Positions 56,641-64,000 of a stretch of 64,000 nt of DNA are shown in pieces. The stretch is from Hysterangium stoloniferum (taxonomy: Eukaryota; Basidiomycota; Agaricomycetes; Hysterangiales; Hysterangiaceae): contig WHVD01000026.1 in assembly GCA_015178975.1 (NCBI GenBank), positions 186,001 through 250,000 of the forward strand. Direction: 5' to 3'. The position numbers and the translations under genes are program-made. Positions within the stretch are counted from its first letter, which is position 1. Every line of letters begins with the position of its first letter. Under the pieces are notes generated by a model. The model ran no database searches. It worked only from the letters and a program-made list of their open reading frames with translations, and had not been told where the DNA came from.

Positions 56641-57600
56641 TAGCTCACCGCCATAGAAAATGCCACGGCTGGGGCGGAGAAAGTTTTACTGACATGTATA
56701 TATCACGTGATTGTCATTGCACAGCCGCAATGAGCTGTTCGCATGATGTCACACATCACTGCACACAATGCATGACCATGAGCAATCTTTCATGTGATGT
56801 CATGCATTTATTAAAAATAGTATGAGTTGGCTTATTGTAATACACAATCTACAAGTGGGTAATAGACTTGTAATAATAGTACTTGTTTGTCAATCAATGT
56901 GTCAGTTAGTGAATCACCTTCTGACATGATAGGTAGGATGCTAGTTTAGGTGTACACTGGTTCTGGCATGCATTAACCTCAGAAAGCATGGTCCACAATT
57001 AGCATCCTCCTATGAAAAATGGGTGAACCGCTCCTAGGACAAGGGTGGTTTTATCACCAATTCCAACAGCATTATAGTGTGCAACATGTGACCATGAATG
57101 GTCTTTCAAGCCATTTGCATTTGCATGATGTCACATGTTGTGATGCATGACAACTAAACTAAACTAAACTAAACTAAAATAATGTAAGCCCCGACAAATA
57201 CACTCTTGGAGCATAGGACACTCTGAGGTTCAATTCAATGCCAAAAGTACTGGATGGATTCTGCATCTAGTGGGCACAGCATGTTTCAATTTTTGGTTGG
57301 ATTTTGTGTCTAGTAGGTGCAATGGATGTATGTTTTATTTTTCAGATGGGTTTCGCATCAAATGGGCACTTTTCTTTTGTGTTAAAAGTACTTATTTTTC
57401 ATTTTGTGAGCATAGATCTGTCATATTACCTCAATGACATGCAAAGTGGGCATGTTGGAATTTATTCATATACATAGGTTGCAAGCCATTGAGGATGTAC
57501 ACACTCTTGTGCTCCTTTTCCAAATACACTTGGCTATGTAGTACATTACAGTAGCTTAGTAATACTACATACATAAACCCTGTCCATTTACTATGAACCA
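56641..57600. repeat. Repeat-rich intergenic stretch with an (AACTA)5 microsatellite
   Basis: TGATGTCACA- and ATGCATGAC-containing blocks recur at about 56,742-56,810 and 57,092-57,151. (AACTA)5 lies at 57,152-57,176. A loose repeat (GGATGGATTCTGCATCTAGT, GGTTGGATTTTGTGTCTAGT and a third variant) spans about 57,251-57,375. No gene was recognised beyond the PPR promoter. Confidence 0.5.
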
Positions 57601-58526
57601 TCAACTTCTAATATGTTTTGGATCATTGTCCTGTTGAAAGTAATGTTTGCCCTCCTCCATTTCCTGCATTTCAAAGCTTCCCCATACCATGAGATTATTT
57701 CTTTCCTCCATGCTTGACAGTTGGTGTTGTTGTTTGGTTAGATATTGGTTCCCCCCATTCTTTCCAAACATACACCTTTCCATCAGATCCAATTTGGTTA
57801 ATCTTAGTCTCATCTATCCACAACACCCTTTTGAAGTCCTCCACAGTCAATTTTTCATGGTACTGAGCAAACTCAAGTTGCTTCTGATGATGAGTCTACT
57901 TCAACATAGGTACTTTCTTCTTTGTTGCAGAGTAAAAACCATTTTTCTTGAGTACATTCCTGACTGTTTGGGGTGTGACAGAGTTGGGGATGGCAGAATT
58001 AATGAATTGGGTAGCTTGAACAGTATGGTCAAGTTTTCCAGAGTTAATTTGATGGACAATTGACTGTTTGTCATGAGTAGTAAGCTTGGAAGGATGGCCA
58101 GCTTGGTTGTTTTGTTTATCTGCAAGCACTTCAGCCTTGATCCTGCTGATTTTAGCCCTTCCTAAACCACAGAAATAGCTTTCATGGTGTTGAACCAACT
58201 GTCAACATGTCAAATAGATGTAAACAAAGTCATGTGGCATGTTTATTATTCTCACAAGTGGTTTAGACTTATATTTTCACTGAAATAGTGGCTTTTCTGT
58301 CAAAACAATAGAGGGTCAAAAAATCATTCCAATGAGTGATTATTTTGTTTTATTTATTATGCCACCAATTTGAATCCAAATTACATAATCCTAGTGTCAA
58401 GTTCAAGCTAAGATGCTGTACTATATTGGGTAATCTTTTAGGAATTGTCTGATGTCTGGTATTTGTATTGTGAATCAATCTTTTTAAAACAATAAAATAT
58501 TGGAACAATCTTTTGAGCCACTGTAT
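57601..58526 (-). pseudogene. Tc1-like transposase remnant with one terminal repeat
   Basis: The minus-strand right end is TA followed by CAGTGGCTCAAAAGATTG (58,526 leftwards), a typical Tc1 terminus. The transposase follows: LVQHHESYFCGLGRAKISRI and GHPSKLTTHDKQSIVHQINS (58,198-58,020), AVQAT-like FKLPNSL/VQATQFINSAIPNSV, then TPQTVRNVLKKNGFYSATKK. The catalytic region is broken into frames: a DETKIN-like block near 57,810, VWGSFEMQEMEEG, and FQQDNDPKHIRS near 57,610 (second catalytic Asp). The C-terminal Glu part and left terminal repeat are missing. Frameshifts and truncation make it inactive. It is a true Tc1-type DD34E relative, different from the element at 5.6-6.8 kb. Confidence 0.82.
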
Positions 58527-58586
58527 GTACAGTATATGTCGGAAAAATCCGAAAATCCTGATCAGGCCTGTCGGCCTGGCTAGATG

Positions 58587-59405
58587 TGTTAGGATACACA
58601 CACAGGCCGGGTTGCCAGAGAAACCCGCAGGATATCCGGTAGGACTTGGCTTCAGCTTATAGGCTGCACCCTCGCTAGATCGTGTTGTCCAATTTCAAAC
58701 AGGCGGACGGGAATCCTGGGGAGTCCGGGCAGGGGTCGTGGGTCATAGGTCGTAGGTCGGAGGTCGTGAGTCGTGAGTCGAGATGGTTGAGAGAGATAGA
58801 TGCGCCGGAGCCCGTGGGCTCCGACTAGTGTGAGCGGTCTGATAAGAGTAGGGTTTTTAGAGCGGAAAATATATTAGATTACTGGGGGGAATCTAAGCTA
58901 ATTTTCTGACTGGATTGTATGTACAACATCTTCCAGTTTATATAGACCATGGAGTGAATAACATACCAAATCCAGTAATAATGAAACGAAACTAACAAAA
59001 CATAAAACGGGAATAGTAAACACCAAATTGGTGTTAGGAACGGAATGGAACGGAGCGGAGTCCGAATCGTGACAAAGCATAACCCATAATGGGAAACGGA
59101 GTGGGAGCGGAGTCCTAAATCGTGACAGGTCATTTGACTAAAACGGGAATGGGGCTCGATTAGAGTGGTGACAGGATTCTAAGCGGGATCCGGTGACTGA
59201 TGCGTGGGACGAAGATGGACATAGACAGAGACGGGGTCCGGGGGAAGTCCGGTGACTGATATGTGTCTTAATGAGGTCAAACGTAACTAGTCTTTATGTA
59301 ACGGAGTCCAGGCAGGAAATCCTATAAACAGACGATTGGTGCTTGTAGCGCATGGGGGCGTACGGGTTAGTGCCTAGAGTCCGGCGGGATTGTCCGGTCG
59401 TAACA
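58587..59405 (-). mobile_element. Solo Gypsy-type LTR 2 (819 bp) with target duplication AGATG
   Basis: On the minus strand it begins TGTTACGACCGGACAATCCC and ends GTGTGTATCCTAACA. AGATG occurs at 58,582-58,586 and 59,406-59,410. It is closely similar to LTR 1 and LTR 3, including a TATA-like TATATAAACTGG and the GCTGAAGCCAAG block at about 58,642-58,667. Confidence 0.92.
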
Positions 59406-59410
59406 AGATG

Positions 59411-59704
59411 CCGACTTACCTGATGCCGGCTGCTCAGGTCCTGATCATGCCTGGTACACCAAGTATCAGGCTAGCAGTGCTTGGCACATGCTGGCACAGA
59501 TGCTTGGCAGTCTGACTAAGATCTGTGCAGATGCTGGCTCAATTAACTGTGTCAGGGGCCTGACACTCAGTGATGATCTGCATTCCACCATCATCTTGCT
59601 GCATGGACATTGATGGATGATCCAGCAGGGAAACCTGCTGGCCTTGCAGCACAACCTGTGTCAGCTTCGGTGATCATTGATCTCAGGTTAAAACCTCTAT
59701 CCCC
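59411..59704. other. Unassigned sequence between two LTR element pieces
   Basis: About 290 bp of sequence without recognised coding. On the minus strand one frame reads QQVSLLDHPSMSMQQDDGG and has no stop for 40 codons. It joins abruptly to the Gypsy RNase H fragment, so it is probably part of another decayed retroelement. Confidence 0.35.
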
Positions 59705-59865
59705 TGACAGGTGGGATGTACCTCACCATCAGAGTCCTGAATAGACAAAATTGCACCCAGTGCATAATCTGAGGCATCTGTTTCAACAGTAAGCAGGAAA
59801 TCTGGTTTCCAGTGAGAAAGAATGGGGGCTGAAGAAAAAGTATTTTTCAAAAGATTGAAAGCTGT
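59705..59865 (-). pseudogene. Gypsy RNase H fragment
   Basis: The minus strand reads FNLLKNTFSSAPILSHWKPD and LTVETDASDYALGAILSIQD then SDGEVHP, the RT/RNase H junction of Ty3/gypsy elements (catalytic Asp in TDASD). It stops matching the family after EVHP. It is cut on the other side by LTR 4 at 59,866, so LTR 4 inserted into it. Confidence 0.9.
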
Positions 59866-60390
59866 TGTTATGACCGATTCCCAGATACTCAATCTTCCAT
59901 AATTATCTGACTTTCTGACTCAACCTCTGACCTGACTTCCAACTATGGAACATTTATAGTTCCCATACTTCCAGACACCATCCTTGTTCCACATTTGGTA
60001 ACTTGTCAGTCTACAAGTATTCACTTGTTTGCTTGTTGTATTCCCATTTCAGAATACTCACCTAAATCTGTCTTATTATAATCCTAGTTTGTAGTACAAT
60101 AACAAAAGGACTTATATTAGTTTCTGCAAATTTGTACTTTACCTTAGATCTGATATTGACTTAGTTTCTTATTCCTTCCTTCTTTCTGTATGCTCAATAT
60201 TTCAGAACTCTTCAGAACTCTGAATATCCATACATAATCTCCTGGTGTAACTCCCATCTCTGAAATTAAGGACATTCCAAGCATTTGTGTAGAGGTGCAG
60301 CACATAAGCTGAAGCCAACATCCTGGACTTATCCTAAGGTTTCCGAGTTCCCAGACATTTCCCAATAGTTTCCAGAATAAGTTCCCAACA
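59866..60390 (+). mobile_element. Gypsy LTR 4 (525 bp), probable 5' LTR
   Basis: It begins TGTTATGACCGATTCCCAGA and ends AGAATAAGTTCCCAACA. Next comes TGGCAGTATATC, a plausible primer-binding start (TGG pairs with a tRNA CCA end). The left flank is GCTGT and no matching copy follows the right end, as expected for the 5' LTR of a longer element. The gag region lies downstream. The shared GCAGCACATAAGCTGAAGCC block is at about 60,297-60,316. Confidence 0.75.
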
Positions 60391-60461
60391 TGGCAGTATA
60401 TCAAATCTCAACTCTGTGACTTGCTCATTATGGGTCCCAAATGCAAAGCTGCCAAGGACCA

Positions 60462-61280
60462 TGTTACGACCGAACAATCCCGCCGGACTCCAGGCACTAA
60501 CCTGTACACCATCACACCCTACACGCACCAAATGTCTGTTTATAGGATTTCCCGCCCAGACTCCATTACATCAAGACTTGTTACGTTCGACCTCATTACG
60601 ACACATATCAGTCACCAGACTTCCCCCGGACTCCGTCTCTGTCTATGTCTGTCTTCATCCCATGCACCAGTCACCGGACCCTGCTCAGAATCCCGTCACC
60701 GCTCTAATCGAGCCCCGTTCCCATTTTGGTCAAATGACCTGTCATGATTTAGGACTCCGCTCCCACTCCATTTCCCGTTATGGGTTATGCTTTGTCATGA
60801 TTTGGACTCCACTCCATTCCGTCCCATTCCTAACACCAAACTTGGTGTTTACTATTCCTGTTTTATGTTTTGTTAGTTTCATTTCACCATTACTAGATTT
60901 GGTATGTTATTCACTCCATGGTCTATATAAACTGGCAGATGTTGTACATACAATCCAGTCAGAAAATTAGCTTAGATTCCCCCCAGTAATCTAATCCATT
61001 TTCCACTCTAAACCCTTGCTTGATTCACATCGCTCTCACTAGTCTTCGCCCGTGGGCTCCAGCGCCTCTATACCTCTCACCAACCTCGACTCACGACTCA
61101 CGACTCACAACCTATGACCTACGACCCACGACCCCCACCCAGATTCCCCAGGATTCCTGTCTGCCTGTCTGAAATTGGACAACACGATCTAGCAAGGGCG
61201 CAGCCTATAAGCTGAAGCCAAGTCCTACCGGATATCCCGTGGGTTTCTCCGGAGACCCACCCTGTGTGTGTATCCTAATA
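60462..61280 (+). mobile_element. Solo Gypsy-type LTR 3 (819 bp) with target duplication GACCA
   Basis: It begins TGTTACGACCGAACAATCCC and ends GTGTGTGTATCCTAATA, where LTRs 1 and 2 end in AACA. GACCA flanks it at 60,457-60,461 and 61,281-61,285. It lies between LTR 4 and the gag region, so it is younger than that element. A TATA-like TATATAAACTGG is at about 60,924-60,935 and the shared block at 61,200-61,219. Confidence 0.92.
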
Positions 61281-62156
61281 GACCATCCCAACTTCAATCC
61301 CCATTGCAACTTTATACCACTCAACCTGAAACACCTGCTCAGCCTATAGCATCAGGTTCCATTGAAGAAGTCATTGAGGTAGTGAAAAATCCCAATGCTC
61401 CTGAAGTTTCTGACAATAACCATGTGGAAGAACAACCAGGCAAATCAAAAAAGAAAACTTCTGATGATCCGACTGAAATGATATTTATTAACTCCATTGT
61501 GAAATTTGCTGACTATCTGAAATCTGCTGAGGAAAGCAAAGAATAATCCCATACTGGAGTCAAAGCACCCATACCATTTACTGGCAAGGATCTGAAAAAA
61601 TTGAAGAATTTCCTTTTTCAATGCCATTTCAGTTTCTGTGATTGACCTGCTGCATTCAAATCCAGCAGTCCAAAAGTCAACTTTGCCCTCTCTTATCTCA
61701 AGGATACTGCTCAGGATTGGTTCAAACCTGGACTTTCTGGAATATCCGATGAGACAGACACCTGTATGGCTTGATGACTGGGATGGATTTGTTGAAGAAT
61801 TGGAAACTAACTTTGGACCTTATAATCAATCCAGCAAAGCAGAAAATGAACTAATGATGCTTAAGATGAAGGACAATCAATGAGTTTCAGATTATCTTGT
61901 CAAGTTCAATACACTTGCTGCATGCTGTGGTGGGGACAATTCTGCCCTCAGGCACCATTTCTATATGGGTCTTCTGTCTCACCTAAAAGATGACATCTGC
62001 AAAGAGGGAAAACTGAAAACTCTCTAACTCATGTGGATAAAAGCTCAGACATCCAATGCCCACTATTGGGAACATAAAGTGAAAGTTTCCCAAGAAAATA
62101 TGACAGAGTGCTCTCAAAACAATAACACATCATCTAGCAAGTTGTCAGGGGACCCT
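61281..62156 (+). pseudogene. Gypsy gag, capsid part
   Basis: Frames across this stretch read SIEEVIEVVKNPNAPEVSD, MIFINSIVKFADYLKSAEE, GVKAPIPFTGKDLKKLKNFL, KVNFALSYLKDTAQDWFKPG, DDWDGFVEELETNFGPYNQS, KAENELMMLKMKDNQ and LVKFNTLAACCGGDNSALRH. These are typical of the capsid part of basidiomycete Ty3/gypsy gag. Several stops (TAA after SAEESKE, TGA after DNQ, TAA after KLKTL) and frame changes mean it is not functional. Confidence 0.85.
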
Positions 62157-62566
62157 CTGTCATAGACCCCAGGGAGCACCATTTTCTCATCTTATTGAAG
62201 TCCCAGAGTCCACAGTCCAACCCTATGCCTTTTTGTCACTTTCTCTCTCCTTGTGGATATCAATTACTCTGGCTAATACATGCCTCTGAGGAGTAGGTGA
62301 TTAACTTCAGAAGCTCGTAGTGGTAGTGTTCCATTGTGGGAAGGGTCCCTTTTTCTGGATTAGGTAGAGTTAACAACTATTTTTAGACTACTGGGTGCCT
62401 ATGGGTCACACCTTGCAGGGGGAATTCCTTAGACTGTTTCTCTTTGGATTCCCTCCTGCTAGGTGAGTTAGGTAGTTGTTTGTACATATCGCAGTTCTAA
62501 TATATCTTCAGATTCCCTCCTGCTAGTGTGAATATTAGGTAGTAGGGGTTGTCCTTACACAAGTGT
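62157..62566. mobile_element. About 400-bp insertion in the Gypsy gag
   Basis: Gag coding stops making sense after NTSSSKLSGD and resumes at SNNTGNNTGNTGNNTGK. The intervening segment starts near TGTCATAGACCCCAGGG and ends near CCTTACACA. It contains a duplicated GATTCCCTCCTGCTAG (about 62,446 and 62,511), each copy followed by a TTAGGTAGT-like word. The TG...CA ends suggest another solo LTR, but no matching flanks were seen. Confidence 0.5.
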
Positions 62567-63150
62567 TCCAGCAATAACACTGGCAATAACACTGGCAACA
62601 CTGGCAATAATACTGGCAAACCAAATTCTGATTGAAAAAAAGACAAGAAATCCAACAAGGAAAAGCAGTCAACTTCTGATAAACCTGACATTTCCTTTTT
62701 GTTGGGTTCTGACAGTAAACTCATCCTGAAGGAGAAACAATGACCCATGGATAATGACCTCTGTCTTTTCTGTGGGAAAGGCAGACACAAAGTTTCTGAT
62801 TGCACCATTAAGTCAAGCTCTTCCAAAGCTTGCAAGGCAACTTCCACTATGACTTCAACCTCTAAGGAAAAACCTGCCACAGAGCTGAAAACAGAGTAAG
62901 CAACCTCCAGAATCTGCATGGACAGAGGATTGCATTGACTCTCTCCATGTATCTGAGATTATCTGTCTCAATACATCCACTCTCTCTAATCCTGACTCAT
63001 TATTTGTAAAACTCATTTCTGACCTTCTTGGAAATTTAGTGTTCCGAGCTCTGATAGATTCCAGCTCCACACACTGCTTTGTAGATACAGTGACTCTCAA
63101 AACCTTTTCAATGTTTGACATTTGCATATTGGCAGGCTACTACCAGGGGA
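62567..63150 (+). pseudogene. Gypsy gag zinc knuckle and protease
   Basis: An Asn/Thr/Gly repeat is followed by NDLCLFCGKGRHKVSDCTIK near 62,755-62,815, a CCHC zinc knuckle. Then comes the aspartic protease, LVFRALIDSSSTHCFVDTVT near 63,035-63,095, where the usual active-site D-S/T-G is D-S-S. The sequence stops resembling the family after SMFDI, near 63,120; no reverse transcriptase follows. Truncated and dead. Confidence 0.8.
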
Positions 63151-64000
63151 GATAAAATAGCAACAAATCTTAAACAAATACAGTATATAGCTAAACATGT
63201 GTAGAATCAGTGTCTAAAATATTATTATGTAATATCCATTTTTGGGTATGCTAAAAATAGTTTATTCAGGCCTGCTCATTGAAAAGGTTTTGATGCTAAT
63301 GATTATGATGCAATATATGCTATATTAACTGGCCAAATCACATGATTTTGTTGATTATATTCAACATGGTCATGTGGCTTGTTGATTTATAGTCAATTCT
63401 GACATTCCTAGCTCTTTTCATTACCAGCAATCCATCATGCACTCCATCTGTGAAGGATAGGTTGCATAGGAGTCACGACTAAAGACTCTAAGCCTTACCC
63501 TTTAGCCGCTTTATATTTCCTTTATTTTTTTTATGTTTTATACTTTTATTTCTTTCTTTATCACTCATAAATATGGGCCATATTCCCTTTTTATTAGTTC
63601 GAGAGTCCATGTATGCTTGTGGGCGCTCTAGCCCACAAGAAGTATGTGCATGTCACGGTAGTAGTCACAAGAGAGAATTTTAGACACTTTTCAACCCCGA
63701 CAACCATCACCTGCACATGCAAGTACTGGTTTGGGGTCTTGTCTAAAACAAACTTTCACTCTATCTCTCTTCCTAGATCAGCAGTAACTACACTTTGCAC
63801 TGAAACAGTCAAAGTTAGTTACTACTATTCGACTCAACTTCAAGTTCTTGCTTCGTGTGGTAAGAATATCCATTGTAGCTCACTTTCTTAGGATATTCTC
63901 TCTCTCGCAATATATACTTTCTCTTATTTACTTGGCCATCAGCCCAGCTAGCTACACAGTCGGATCACACCGTAAGGTCGATCCACCCTTGTAATTATCT
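63151..64000. other. Unresolved, LTR-like sequence at the window end
   Basis: 63,151-63,440 shows nothing recognisable. From about 63,450 (TGTGAAGGATAGGTTGCATA) to the end, the composition, the many CT-rich runs and phrases such as ACACAGTCGGATCACACCG look like the start of another LTR element running out of the window. A partner copy is not visible, so this is inference. Confidence 0.3.

Noticed and set aside
59866-60390. Treating LTR 4 as a solo LTR
   Set aside because: Its two flanks (GCTGT and TGGCA) do not match, and a primer-binding-like TGG and a gag follow, so a 5' LTR is more likely.
60416-60970. 184-residue open frame inside LTR 3, and similar frames in LTRs 1 and 2
   Set aside because: It lies wholly within a solo LTR, recurs only because the LTRs are repeated, and contains no recognisable protein domain.

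Overview
The window looks like nuclear DNA of a mushroom-forming basidiomycete (Agaricomycetes). Genes are split by many 46-100 nt introns with GT-AG borders and short branch-point-like motifs. The transposon mix is typical of that group: Ty3/gypsy and Ty1/copia LTR elements, a DIRS-like reverse transcriptase, a Crypton-like tyrosine recombinase element, Tc1/mariner and IS630-like DDE elements, and a Helitron helicase remnant. The protein families also fit: a Crinkler/RHS-like NTPase-nuclease, a secreted agmatinase, a GLTP and a PPR protein. All identifications are by eye; no searches were run.

Layout: 1-25,260 is a transposon graveyard with one host-like gene, a Crinkler/RHS-type gene at about 1.6-3.25 kb (minus). 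It holds Helitron, DDE and DIRS remnants, three diverged copies of an unknown repeat of about 2 kb (9.3-17.4 kb), a solo LTR, a 230 bp foldback, a hAT-like MITE, and a nested Copia element (17.74-25.26 kb, minus). The Copia element is interrupted by a Crypton-like element (21,021-24,424) and by a solo Gypsy-type LTR (18,175-18,981).

27.9-56.6 kb is the gene-bearing part. In order: two unknown proteins (27.9-28.9 and 30.2-31.9 kb, plus), a glycolipid transfer protein (32.3-33.2 kb, plus, six exons), an APC amino-acid/GABA-type permease (35.0-37.4 kb, minus), a transposon cluster (38.6-40.6 kb), a MATE transporter (42.0-43.9 kb, minus), a secreted agmatinase with a GC-AG intron (45.1-46.8 kb, plus), a SAMHD1-like HD-domain protein with a 21-nt microexon (47.8-50.2 kb, minus), a small secreted or anchored protein (50.6-51.0 kb, plus), a DapA-family aldolase (52.7-53.9 kb, minus) and an intronless PPR protein (54.8-56.6 kb, minus). 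The permease, MATE transporter, agmatinase and aldolase all act on small nitrogenous or organic molecules, but the spacing gives no evidence that they form a cluster.

56.6-64.0 kb is again transposon-rich: a Tc1-like remnant, three related Gypsy-type LTRs (two solo with perfect 5-bp target duplications, one apparently the 5' LTR of an element with gag, zinc knuckle and protease), and an unresolved LTR-like end. Five LTRs in the window share a short block (GCAGC..ATAAGCTGAAGCCAA) about 55-70 nt from their 3' ends. No operon, CRISPR array or rRNA is visible.
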